Origin: Candidatus Altimarinota bacterium | Lineage (GTDB): Bacteria; Patescibacteriota; Gracilibacteria; BD1-5; UBA6164 | Length of the DNA stretch: 64,000 bases | Reading direction: 5' to 3' | Assembly (NCBI GenBank): GCA_028697205.1 | Contig: JAQVFO010000001.1 | Coordinates: 195,086-259,085 of the forward strand | Shown here: piece by piece, positions 36,365 through 47,831 of the stretch | How the letters are laid out: every line of letters begins with the position of its first letter | Numbering within the stretch: the stretch's first letter is position 1 | Program-made: the position numbers and the translations under genes | The notes under the pieces: generated by a model | What the model was told of the DNA's origin: nothing | Seen by the model: only the letters and a program-made list of their open reading frames with translations | Database searches by the model: none

Positions 36365-38056
36365 ATGAAAAAAATTGTTTTAAGATTATTTATTACTTTA
36401 TTTTTATCTTTATTAGCATTTGTTTATACTTTTCCATGGGCAAATTATAATATTCAAGTGCCTTTTTCTTGAAAAGATTATAAATTATGACTTGATTTAC
36501 AATGATGAATTGAACTTGATTACAAAGTTGATTTAGAAGAAGCAAAAACTGCTCCAGACTATGATAAAACAAAAGAAAAATCAATTATAGAATGACTTAA
36601 ATCAATAATTGATAAAAGAGTTGAAGCTTTACATATCAATGATTCTGTAATAACATCATCAAGCTATGCTTGAGAACAACATATAATTGTTCAAATTCCT
36701 TTAAAATGAAATAGTGATTTTGAAAACTCAGAAAATATTAAAAAAGCTAAAGATGCTATATGAAAAGTTGTAAAAATTGAATTTAAAGAAAGAAGAACTC
36801 AAATTACAGATGCAGATAAAAAAGAAAGAAAAGATATAGCAAGAAAAGTAATAGCTGAATTAAAAACTACACAAGACTGATTTACTCCAACAGCTCAAAA
36901 ATATAAAGATACTTATGAAAATGTTGATATTTGAACTTTATCATGAACTATAGATGAGTTAAATTCATATTTTACGCTTGATTATACAAAAATTCAACCA
37001 TGAGTTTTTGATGATATAATTTCATGAACATGAAAAACTCAAATTTCACTTGAAAACTGAAGTTTACAAGAAAAAAAATGAGAGGAAGGATATTATGTTC
37101 TTGATTATTTATGAGAAACAAAAACAAATTCATGAAGTACTTATGCATTTAATTATGTATTTTTAACAAAAAGTCCAAGTGAATGGATGCCAGCAAAAGA
37201 TAAACAATGAAGAATTTTAAATGATAAATATTTTGTAAAATCATCTGTTCAGTATAATCAAGCATTTCAACCAATGGTAGAATTAACATTTAACAATGAT
37301 TGAGCAGAAATATTTTGAGAACTTACAACTAGACTTAAATGACAACAAATTGCAATTTTTGTTTGATGACATATGCTTACTGCTCCAAATGTAAATGAAG
37401 CAATTCTTACTTGAAAGGCTGTAATAACTTGAAATTATACTCCAGAAGAAGCAAATGCTTTGTCACAGGATATAAATACTTGAGTAGTTCCTGCTCCAAT
37501 ATACTTAACATCTGAAAGAACAATTGATTCAAGACTTTGATTTAAATCATTAGAAAAATTAGTTACAGCTTGAATAATATGATTTATAGCTATTACTTTT
37601 TTCTTAATTATTATTTATAGACTTAGCTGACTTATGGCTTCATTAGCACTATTTATATATGTAATTTTGCTGTTATTTATTGTAAAATCTACTTGAACTG
37701 TATTAACTCTTGCTTCAATTGCATGACTTATACTTTCAGTTGGTATGGCTATAGATGCAAATATCCTTATATTTGAAAGAACTAAAGATGAATTAAGAAA
37801 TTGAAGAAAATTAGATGAATCATTGAGTATTTGATTTAAAAAATCATTTTCTGCAATTCTTGATACACACTTAACATGACTTTTAACAGCTTTAATACTT
37901 TTTATTTTTGGTATAAATTTAATTAAATGATTTTGATTAATGCTTTTAATCTGATTAGTTGTAAGTTTATTTACAGTTCTTTACATAAGTAAACTATTTA
38001 TAGTTGCCATATCAAAAGCAAAAGTTAAACAAAAAAGTTTTATTGGTAAGGTTTAA
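36365..38056 (+). CDS. secD: Protein-export membrane protein SecD
   Basis: The 563-residue protein has the SecD layout. An N-terminal helix leads to the P1 head starting YKLGLDLQGGIELDY. A large extracytoplasmic region with FNNDGAEIFGELT and FVGGHMLTAPNVNEAI follows. Last come about five helices with VGMAIDANILIFERTKDE. SecDF uses the proton gradient to pull translocating proteins through SecYEG. SecF, normally the next gene, is not here; a peroxiredoxin follows instead. Confidence 0.95.
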
Positions 38057-38073
38057 TTCCTAATTTATAAATT

Positions 38074-38532
38074 ATGAATTTAGATTTAAAATATGATTAT
38101 ATTGATTCAAGTTGAAATATTTTAATTTCAAGTTTAGCTGATTTGTTAAAAAAATCTGAAAAAACAATATTATATTTCTACCCAAAAGATAACACTCCAT
38201 GATGTAGTATTGAAGCAAAGGACTTCACATGCCTAAAATGAGAATTTCAAAAGTTATGAATTCAAATTATTTGAATCTCAAAAGATAATATTGAAAGTCA
38301 TAAAAAATTTAAAAATGATTTATCTTTATGATTAGATTTAATTTCTGATCCAAATTTAATTTTACATAAAGAATTATGAGTATATTGAGAAAAAAATAAT
38401 TATTGAAAGATAGTTATGTGAGTAATTAGAAGTACATTCTTATTTGATAATAAATGAAATTTAATAAAAGAATGGAGAAATGTAAAAGCAACTTGACATG
38501 CACAAAAAATACTTGCAGAATTACAAAAATAG
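38074..38532 (+). CDS. bcp: Thioredoxin-dependent peroxiredoxin, Bcp/PrxQ type
   Basis: The 152-residue protein matches the Bcp/PrxQ family: YFYPKDNTPGCSIEAKDF with the peroxidatic cysteine, IGISKDNIESHKKF, and RSTFLFDNKGNLIKEW. It reduces hydroperoxides in the cytoplasm. In most PrxQ enzymes a resolving cysteine follows five residues after the first. Here that place is lysine, and another cysteine lies nine residues on (DFTCLK). It follows secD by 17 bases and is closed by a strong terminator. Confidence 0.93.
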
Positions 38533-38560
38533 AGACTATTATAAAATAGTCTCTATTTTT
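38525..38560 (+). terminator. Rho-independent terminator after bcp
   Basis: A 16-base perfect inverted repeat (AAAAATAGAGACTATT / AATAGTCTCTATTTTT) has a 4-base loop and ends in a T-run. It starts in the last codons of bcp. Confidence 0.85.
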
Positions 38561-38643
38561 GTCAAAGATTTTTTTTAATATTAACTTTTAAAATTAAAAA
38601 ATCAGCTATAATTAATTAATAACTTTAAAAATACTTTAAAATT

Positions 38644-39474
38644 ATGAGAAAAGAAAAAATTCAGTTAACTTATTTTATAAGTTGTGTAATAATAGTTATT
38701 ATGTTGTTTGTATTGTTTTCTTTATTTAAGACAGATAATAAAAATAATATTAATCAAAAAATAACAGAGCAGAATAATGAAAATCAAATTAAATTAGAAG
38801 AAAATTCAAATACATGATTTATCAAGGAAGAAGAACTTCATAATGAGAAAGAAGAAGAAATAGAAAAACAAATAGAGATTACAAATACAATAAATTTATC
38901 ATGAAAATCGTGAGATAATGATTTATGTACAAATATAGAAAATTTAGATAAAAAAAATGAGTGTTTAAATAATTCATATGCGACAAATGCTAGTAAAGAA
39001 AATAATATAGTCTATTGTAAGAAAATTACAGATTCAGCTTGGAAAAATAGATGTATAGATGATTTGTATTTTAAAGATGCTATTTCAAAAAATGATAAAT
39101 CTATTTGTGAAAAAATATTAAATAATGAATTGAAATACAATTGTATATCAACTATAATTTTTACAACAATAAATGATTCAAGTTATAAATGATGAATTGA
39201 AATATGTAATCAGTTAAAAGATTCAGATAAAACTAATTGTGAAAGTAAATTTTATGTTACAAGTGATGTTGAATTATTAAAAGCAGCCATATCTTTAAAT
39301 GACATTAGTAAATGTAAAAAGATTGTAACTACTAACTTAAAAAATAAGTGTAATGATGTTATAAATTTAAAGACAGCAATTTCAACAAAAAATATATCAA
39401 ATTGTGAATTAATAATTGATTCTAGTTTCAAACAACAATGTTCAGATACATTAACAAAAATATTAAATAACTAA
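38644..39474 (+). CDS. Single-pass membrane protein with Cys-pair repeats
   Basis: The 276-residue protein has one N-terminal helix (ISCVIIVIMLFVLFSLF), a Glu-rich linker to about residue 90, then five or six units of about 35 residues. Each unit has two cysteines spaced by about 11-12 residues: KNDKSICEKILNNELKYNC, LNDISKCKKIVTTNLKNKC, KNISNCELIIDSSFKQQC. Similar units occur in the lipoprotein at 23419. The cysteines suggest an extracytoplasmic disulfide-tied helical repeat. Function unknown. It stands six bases before the surface-protein gene at 39481. Confidence 0.83.
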
Positions 39475-39480
39475 AAATTT

Positions 39481-41925
39481 ATGAGGAAATTATTGTTATT
39501 AATACTATTTATTATTATTGGTATAAATACATCTTTTGCTTGAGATTTTATATTAACCTGATCAACAATACAACAAAGTGGTTGAAAAATAGTTTTACCA
39601 AATGATGCTAGTTGAGTTTATATAAATAATGATAACTATTTAAATAATAGTACTTCTGATTTAGATATAAAATGAAATTTTTGGTATTCTGACTTATCAA
39701 CAGTATCAAATCAAACTTTATGATGGTCAACTTTCGATATATGATCTGTTCCTTGAGTTCAAAAAGTAGCACTTAAAAATAATTTAGATTGAACTTTTAC
39801 TTTTACTTGATTTGCATGGTCAAATGCTTGATGATGGATTTACTTTTGAGATACGTGAGTTTCAAACTGAAAAGTTATTTATACTCTTAGTACATGATTA
39901 ATTAGTGGTTGTGCTTGGAGTCAAAATTTATGATGGATGTGTATAGAATCATCACTTAGTATGGATTCATCAGCTCCAAATTTAACAAATATTCTTAAAC
40001 CAACTGCTACTAACCACCAAAAACAATATACTTTAAGTGAATTATCTAATGTTAAAATAGAAAATTGGGATTCCACAGCTATGACCACATATAATAATGT
40101 AACGACTTTTATTCACGATATGAGAAAATCAAAGAATTATTATATTGAAGCTACAGATATGTATTGAAATACTTCAACTTGATATATTCAAGTAGTTGCA
40201 TGAGTTCCAAATGAAACTTTAAGTCCATATAACATATGATGAACTGCTATTCCAACTATTTACTGATGAAGTTTATGAAATAATAAAATATGAGATTGAT
40301 ATGATAATCATAGTATTAATATTAAATTAAGAGATACATATGGTAATCCTGTAATTCCTGCATCATGAATAAAGAATATAGAATTAACTTTATGATTTGA
40401 TAATAATTTGGATAAAGAACAAATATGAATTAATGATTTAGATTTATGAGATGCTATAAATTTCTTAAATAATGACTTTGTTTGATTAATATCATGAATT
40501 TGAAATACAGAATGAACTTCTACAAATAAATTTGATTGAAATTATGATGTTGATATAACTTCGTTTGCTCCTTCTACTGCTTGATATAGTTATACAACTA
40601 TTAATAATGATATAAAAGTAAATAAGTTAATTGTACTTGTTACTGCACTAAACTGAAATACTTGAGTTTGAGAATATAATGCTAATATGACTTGAATAAA
40701 GTATACTAGTGCTTTTAAATTTATTCCAACTGTAAAACTTAATAGTATTTTAAATTCAGATAATTGAAATATATCAAGAGATAATGAAACTTCGTTTACC
40801 TGAGAAATAATTGCAAATAAATTAAATACTTTAACTATTCAAAATTTAAAATTATCTCATATTCTTGATACTTATACATGATGAACTTATAAAAATAATA
40901 TTATAAATTTCCAAAATATACTATGATCTAGTATATATTGTATTTGATACTATACTTGAACTTGATACTATTCAAGTAATTCAGAATGTGATAGACTTGC
41001 TCCAAATAAATCATCAAATCTAATTAAAACTCTATGAAATATATCATCAAATATAACTTTTAATGATACTTTTAAATCAACACCAAGATTAGTTACTTCA
41101 TGATTAGATAAATTTGATACTAAGTATTCATCAGAAATATCTTATACACTTTGATGAAATTATATAAAATATCCTTCAATTAATTATCTGTTTTCTTCAA
41201 GTATTACTAACAATGAGATAAAAGTTGCTTGATTAGTAAATAAAAATAACAATAATTTTTCTGTTATTCAGGATTCAAGTATAAATTATATATGAACTCT
41301 TAATAAAACAGATATTTTTGCAATGATCCATAAAAATGTTGCTATTTACCAAAAATCATGAACTTGAGCTAATTGAATTAAATATGTAAAATGAGATTTT
41401 ACTTTAAATTCTTGGCCATCATGAATTGATACAATTATTGTTGATTGATGAGATTTAATTGTAAATACTGATATATCAAAAGTTACATGAAGTATAAAAA
41501 TATTAATTACATTAAAAGATGCTAATTGAACTAAATGAAATATATGGATAAAAAATTGAGTTCAAAAAGTTTATGCAGCTTTAATTGCTGATAGGGCAGT
41601 ATTATCTTGAGATTGAACAATATATTATTCTGATTCAAAATCTGCAAATAACCAATTATTTGTAAAATGAAGTGTAATATCTTACAACACAATTTGATGA
41701 TCTAGTACTACACCAAGCTCTTGTCCTTATTATGTTACATCAACTTGTGATTTACAAACATCAAAAAGATATGACTTTAATCATTTTAGATCATATATAA
41801 AATGAGTTTCATGAAATCCTGTTCCATGAATAACAATGTTTCCATGATATGATATAGCACCAATGATTATAGAGTATGATAGTGATATACAAAAAAATCC
41901 TCCATCAATTTTAAATATTAATTAA
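39481..41925 (+). CDS. Large secreted surface protein
   Basis: The 814-residue protein has a signal peptide (MRKLLLLILFIIIGINTSFA) and no later membrane helix. Near residues 110-155 a repeated aromatic motif is seen (GFAWSNAGGWIYFGD and CAWSQNLGWMCI), a pattern I associate with secreted proteins of Patescibacteria. The rest is beta-rich and dominated by Asn, Thr, Ser and Gly (TGA), and YNTIGGSSTTPSSCPYYV lies near the end. It is the first of five consecutive secreted proteins and lacks the cassette shared by the other four. Adhesin-like role inferred. Confidence 0.82.
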
Positions 41926-41930
41926 TTTTT

Positions 41931-42908
41931 ATGAAAGTATTCTTGAAAACTATATTTAGAACTACATCAATATATATTATATCTTTTGTTTTAGCAATTT
42001 GACTTCTAACAACATTTGCCTTAACTTTTCCAACATGAATTCCAAGTTGAGAAACTCCCTCTTGAGTATTTATGAATTATTTTAATAAAATTCTTGTAAA
42101 TACTTGAGTTACCACAGATTGAACAGTAAAAATGACTGAAAAAGTTATTAATCAAGATTGTTGAACTTGAAAACTCCTTCAATGATTTGATTGAAGTTGA
42201 AATATTATTTGTATTTCTTCAACCTTTAATTTTACTTCAAATTATCCTTGATGTAATAATAATGATATAGAATTATCTAATTGATTAGTATGGGCTGCTT
42301 GTAATGTATGATCTAGTGTTAGTTGAACTTGAGTATCAAGTTATTGAGATTTATTTCAATGGTGAAGAAATACTCCTTTTTCAAGTACATGAGTTATATC
42401 AACTACAAGTTGACCACTTACTTATACTGCAGCATTATTGACTACAAATTTTATAACATGACAACCTTCTTGAAATTATGATTGGTTAACTCCACAAAAT
42501 GATAATTTATGGTGATGAACTTGAACAACAGAATCATTATGAACATATTTAACAGTAAGTTCTGCTAATCAATCTTTGATGCAATGACCTTGTGCTAATT
42601 GATATCATGTACCAACAATAAAAGAATGGTGTGATTCAATTGTTACAATTAACCCTGCTATTGTTTGTACTTTATGATCTTGACAAACTGATACTCTTGT
42701 TGCATCTACATTAAAATTACCGTTTCAATGATATCGTCTAAGTACTAATTGAGTTAATCAATTTTATTGAGTTCAATGAGCATACTATTCATCATCGCCA
42801 ATATCATGAACAGAATGAAGAGTAATTGCATTTTGAAGTTGAGTCTTAAATCCACTTTGGTTACATCGTGCAAATGCAGCATCTATACGTTGTTTAAGAA
42901 ATAACTAG
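41931..42908 (+). CDS. Secreted FISUMP-domain protein, cassette family member 1
   Basis: The 325-residue protein has an N-terminal signal helix and the shared cassette (FPTGIPSGET, NYFNKILVNTG, TDGTVKMTEKVINQDCG, LLQGFDGSGNIIC) up to about residue 95. The remainder fits the Fibrobacter succinogenes major paralogous domain (TIGR02145 type): YGDLFQWGRNT, GYHVPTIKEWCDSI, FQGYRLSTNGV, YYSSSP and the closing SIRCLRNN. Five bases separate it from the gene before. Domain and secretion are clear; ligand unknown. Confidence 0.86.
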
Positions 42909-42932
42909 ATATTAAATAATTAAAAATACTAT

Positions 42933-43910
42933 ATGAAATTAAAAAAAATATTTTCAAAGATTTCTTTACATTTACTAGCTTTTACTATAGCTTGTTGAGT
43001 AATTACTGTATTTGCTATTACTATGCCTACTTTAATACCACCATGAGAATCAAATGTTGATTGATATTATAAAGAATATTTTAATAAAATACTTGTTAAC
43101 TCAAATATTTCAACAACTGATTGAATAGTAAAAAAATCATCAACATTAATTAATCAAGATTGTTGAAGTTGAAATTTATTACAATGATTTACAAGCACTT
43201 GAAATAAAATATGCATAGCAACGCCAGTCTCTCAATCTACATATCCATGATGTGACTCTAAAGATATTGTTTTATCAAATTGACAAATTTGGGCTTCTTG
43301 TAATATATGATCTAGTATAGCTTGAACTTGAACATCTAGTTATTGAGATTTATTTCAATGGTGACGTAACATATCTTTTCCAATAAGTTGAGCTATAACT
43401 ACAGTTACTTGACCACTTACTGCAGCAGCAGCAGCTTCAACAGTAAACTATATTATTAATTGAAATGCTCCAAATGATTGGTTAACTCCAAAGAATGACA
43501 ATTTATGGTGATGAAGTTGAACAACTGAATTGGTTTGAACTTATCAATCTGTATCATCATCTAACCAAGTATTAATGCAATGACCATGTAAATCATGATA
43601 TCATGTACCTACTTTAAAAGAATGGTGTGATGCAATAACTACAATTAATCCTTCATTAGCATGTAATACTTCTTCATTTCAAAATGATACTTTAGTTGCA
43701 AGTACTTTAAAAATATCATTAGCTTGATCTCGTGATGCAAATCCATGACAATCAAATGCAACTATATGATTTTTAGGTGGATATTTAACATCAACTCCAT
43801 ATATAAATTATGGTAGATTTATCCTTTTTAGTTCATCACAAATTATAACACTTACAAATACTTGATACCGTGCATGATGAACATCAGTTCGTTGTCTTAA
43901 AAATCCTTAA
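42933..43910 (+). CDS. Secreted FISUMP-domain protein, cassette family member 2
   Basis: This 325-residue protein is a paralog of the preceding gene product, with the same length. It shares the N-terminal cassette (YYKEYFNKILVNSN, INQDCGSGNLLQGF, GNKICIA) and the FISUMP domain (YGDLFQWGRNISF, PCKSGYHVPTLKEWCDAI, TSVRCLKNP at the end). The middle of the domain differs most (AGSRDANPGQSNATIG and a GGYLTSTP segment), as expected for a diversified binding face. It is one of four tandem cassette genes. Confidence 0.86.
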
Positions 43911-43921
43911 CTATAAACTTT

Positions 43922-44133
43922 ATGAAAAATTTTCTAAAAATAATAATTAAATATTTAATTTTAATATCTTTTGCAATTTGAATTATATCAGCATTTGCAA
44001 TTACTTTTCCTACTTGAACTCCTAGTTGAGAAACAAGCTGATGACTTTTTAAATATTATATTAACAAAATATTAGTTAATACTAATTTATCAACAACAGA
44101 TTGAACTGTAAAAAAGGCAAATTTATTAGTTAA
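43922..44133 (+). repeat. Near-identical 5' coding repeat, copy 1
   Basis: This 212-base direct repeat matches 45729-45940 with about three mismatches by eye. It spans the start codon, signal peptide and first part of the shared cassette, then identity breaks off sharply. Confidence 0.93.
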
Positions 44134-45709
44134 CTCAATTTCTGATTGTTGATCATGAAGTGCACTACAATGATTTGATTGAAGCTGAAATATAATTTGT
44201 GAGTCATATTTGCCAGTAACTTATACGCTATCATGATCTTTTTGAGCAAACTGATGATGAGCAATTATTAGTGCGTGTTGAAAATCTATAGTAGCTGCAG
44301 CAAATTGAAATTTTTTAATTAGTAGTATACTAAAATGAACAGATTGTAATAATGTAATCGCAACAAAAACAAACTATACTTGTAATACAACAGTTAACTG
44401 ACCATCAAGTATAAATAGTGATATTACTAATGTTGCTTGAAATTGTACACAAAATACTCAAGTCGCTAATTGTACTTGATTACCATTAAATGCAAGCTGG
44501 AATACTGTAAATAGTATAACTCAAACATGGAATTGAAGCGTATGGACTCCAACTTCAGTGTGAGTATATGATACTACATCAAGTACAACTTTATGTCATT
44601 TTATTTGTAACTCATGATATACATGGAATTGAAGTAGTTGTAACCCTATTGTAGTATGAAATTTCAATTTTACTGTAAAAATGTGACAAGCATGATATGG
44701 TAACTGAGATAATACTATGAAATTTAATTTAGATGTTAATTGAAATTATTCTATTGATTGGTGAAATTGAAACATACAAAATTATACATCAACATGAACT
44801 ATATCAAATACCTATGCTTCGGCATGAACATATCAAATAAAAATTACTTGAGATATTAAACATTTTTTTACTTACTTCTCAGTTTGGCCGCCTAGTCAAT
44901 ATGCCTGAAAGATTATTTCTATAGACAATTGGAATAATATAAAATGGACAAATATGAATCAAATGTTTTATTGGGCAGACAATTTATTAAGTATTCCAAC
45001 AACTTCGCCTGACTTATCTAATGTTCTTGATATGAGATATATGTTTTATATGACAAGAAAATTTAACCAACCAATATGATCTTGGAATACTTCTAATGTT
45101 ACTAATATGGCATACTTATTTATGCTTAATGATCTTTTTAATCAACCAATATGAACATGGAATACATCTAATGTACAAAATATGAGTTATATGTTTTATT
45201 GTTCAAAGAACTTTAATCAACCAATATGAACATGGAATACATCTAATGTTACTGATATGACATTAATGTTTGGTTGTGCTAATAATTTTAATCAACCTAT
45301 AGGTTCATGGAATACTTCTAAAGTTACTTCTATGGATAATATGTTTTGAGAAGCAACTCAATTTAACCAGCCTATATGATCTTGGGATACTTCCAATGTC
45401 ACTAATATGAACTGAATGTTTAGTCGTGCAATAAACTTTAATCAAGATATTTCGCTATGGAATACATCTAAAGTTATTTATATGTGATCAATGTTTCAGT
45501 ATACAGAAAATTTTAACCAGCCAATATGAACTTGGAATACTTCAAAAGTTACAGATATGTATAGAATGTTTTATAATGCTCAAGTATTTAATAAAAATAT
45601 TAACTCTTGGTGCGTTACAAATTTCTCAACTAAGCCAACAGAATTTGATACATCAACATCTGCTTCATGGACAACAGCCATGAAACCAATTTGGGGAACA
45701 TGTCCTTAA
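43922..45709 (+). CDS. Secreted BspA-like protein with DUF285 repeats, cassette family member 3
   Basis: The 595-residue protein carries the shared cassette (signal helix, [36 protein letters not shown]) to about residue 92. A Cys/Asn-rich linker follows, then a PKD-like strand region near 248-315 (IDWGNGN, NTYASAGTYQIKITG). Last come eight tandem 25-residue repeats with core [16 protein letters not shown], as in the DUF285 family (PF03382, Mycoplasma and BspA-like surface proteins). Such repeats make elongated binding surfaces. The 5' 212 bases are nearly identical to those of the next gene. Confidence 0.9.
45060..45640 (+). repeat. Tandem 75-base repeats coding eight 25-residue DUF285 units
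   Basis: Eight units each encode a variant of [20 protein letters not shown] plus a variable stretch. Units differ mainly in the five or six residues after the Met, which would line the exposed face. Confidence 0.88.
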
Positions 45710-45728
45710 TAACTTTTTCTATATAACT

Positions 45729-45940
45729 ATGAAAATTTTTCTAAAAATAATAATTAAATATTTAATTTTAATATCTCTTGCAATTTGAATCATATCAGCA
45801 TTTGCAATTACTTTTCCTACTTGAACTCCTAGTTGAGAAACAAGCTGATGACTTTTTAAATATTATATTAACAAAATATTAGTTAATACTAATTTATCAA
45901 CAACAGATTGAACTGTAAAAAAGGCAAATTTATTAGTTAA
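45729..45940 (+). repeat. Near-identical 5' coding repeat, copy 2
   Basis: Second copy of the 212-base repeat at 43922-44133. After it the sequence diverges within the cassette, while the protein remains similar to the NIIC motif. Confidence 0.93.
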
Positions 45941-46469
45941 TAATAATTCAGACTGTGGCAGTTGAAAATACTTGCAATGATTTGATTGAAGTTGAAATAT
46001 TATTTGTGTCACTCCATCTTGATTAAAAGACTGTTATTTACTTGCTGATTTTTTAGTAGGTGATAGTTGAATTTTTAAGTTTTGTCCTACATCTAAATCT
46101 TCAGCTAAAATTATTAATAAAGCAACTTTAAGTGAACCAATACTTCCATATAATAATGGTAGTTCAACACTTATATCAGGAGATTATTTCTATAATTGTA
46201 CCCCACATTGTTCATCTTTAAGTATGTCAGGAGCAACAGCATATATGGATGATGGTGGTTGATGGTTTGTTGGTAGTTGATTTGGTTTTTACAATAATAT
46301 GCTTTGAAGAACATTGCATAATTGGGAATGGGAAGCTGTTTGTTGGTTTAATATAAATTCTACTACACTAGAATTAAATTATAATTCATATGAATGAAAT
46401 ATTACATGAATAAATTCATCAAACAGTAAATCTTGGTGTGAATCATTATTAACAAAAGTATATTGGTAA
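45729..46469 (+). CDS. Secreted protein, cassette family member 4
   Basis: The 246-residue protein carries an N-terminal cassette almost identical to that of the gene before through residue 70 and similar to about residue 93 (CGSGKYLQGFDGSGNIIC). The C-terminal 150 residues are unrelated to the other members: Cys-, Trp- and Gly-rich, with YMDDGGGWFVGSGFGFY and LHNWEWEAVCWF. I do not recognise this domain. It is the last of the tandem family and meets murC tail to tail with a 22-base gap and no strong hairpin. Confidence 0.83.
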
Positions 46470-46491
46470 TTTAATTATTTCTAAATATTAA

Positions 46492-47829
46492 CTAGTTTAT
46501 TGTCTTTATCCTATACCTTAAATCATCAACATTTCCTGCTCATTGTAATATAATTACTGATGAAGTAGGATTTTTTTTATCATAATCTAAAATTATATCT
46601 AAAGTATTTTCAAGACCTTTTCAATCTAATTTATCAGAATGATTTATAAAACTAACAAGTTTTTCACTATTAATCTTTTTTTTATCTTCTTCAGTATCTC
46701 TTGATTCATAAATATCTGGAATTATAAGTTTATCAACATACTTAAAACAATTTTTAAAATCTTCAAGTAATTCCAATGTTCTATTATATTGATGTGGCTG
46801 AAATATACACACAATCTTTTTTTGTGAATATTTTTCTTTTATAGCTTTTGTGTTAAGTAAAATCTCAGTAGGATGATGTCAGTAATCACTCATTAAAATA
46901 TTTCAATTTAAAGTCATTCAAATTATTTCACTTCTTCTCCATATTCAATTATAATTTTTTAAACTTTTAGTTATTTCACTATCATCTAAGTTAAGCACTT
47001 TTCATACTACATATGCTATTTTTGCATCATAAAGTATATGTTCTCAAGGAACATTTAATTCAATATTTGGAAAATTATAATCTTTAGTTATTCAATTAAT
47101 ATTTTTAATTTTATATTTTTTATTTTCTACTATAACATAATTTATATCATTTCTTAATCATAATAATTTCATTGAATTTATACAATTTCAATTCAATATG
47201 ACATATCATCATGGAATAATATTTTCAAGATAATTTTTAAAAGCACTTAAGTAATCATCTAAATCTTTATAATAATCAAGATGATCTAATTCTATGTTTG
47301 TAATAACTCATATAAATGGTTTATATTTCAAAAAACTTCTTTTATACTCGCATGCTTCTAATGCAAAATATTTACTATTAGAAAAATAAGAGTTTTTATT
47401 TCAAAATTCTTTCAATATACTTCAAACAACACTATTAACTCAAATATTTGAATTTTTTAATACAATACTGATTAAACTTGTAGTTGTAGATTTTCAATGA
47501 GTTCAAGCAATAGTTATAAGTTGTTTTTTATTTGCAATTTCAGCAAGAGCAGTAGGGTATGATATAACATTTAAATTAAGTTCTCTTGATTTTTCTAATT
47601 CACTTTGTGAATTTGGAATTGCTTCAGTATAAACAACTAAATCAAATTTATTATCTATAAATTCTGGTCTTTCTCATATAAATATATCAATTCATTCATC
47701 TCTTAGCTTATGAATTAGTTCACTATCTGTTTTATCACTTCAAAAAACCTGGTATCAATTTTCATTATAATACCTTGCAATTGCAGAAACTCAGATTCAT
47801 CATATTCATATTACATAAATTTTTTTCAT
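46492..47829 (-). CDS. murC: UDP-N-acetylmuramate-L-alanine ligase
   Basis: The 445-residue protein carries out the first amino-acid addition in peptidoglycan synthesis. It has the Rossmann start YVIGIGGIGVSAIARYY, the ATP loop TIAGTHGKSTTTSLI, ACEYKRSFLKY and NIELDHLDYYKD in the central domain, and SDYGHHPTEILL and FQPHQYNRT in the C-terminal domain. Length is normal. It is the last gene of a leftward unit, two bases beyond a membrane protein gene. Confidence 0.96.
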
Positions 47830-47831
47830 AT

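Noticed and set aside
45003-45640. CRISPR-like array from the regular 75-base periodicity
   Set aside because: The repeats are in frame inside a gene and encode DUF285 units; there are no spacers.
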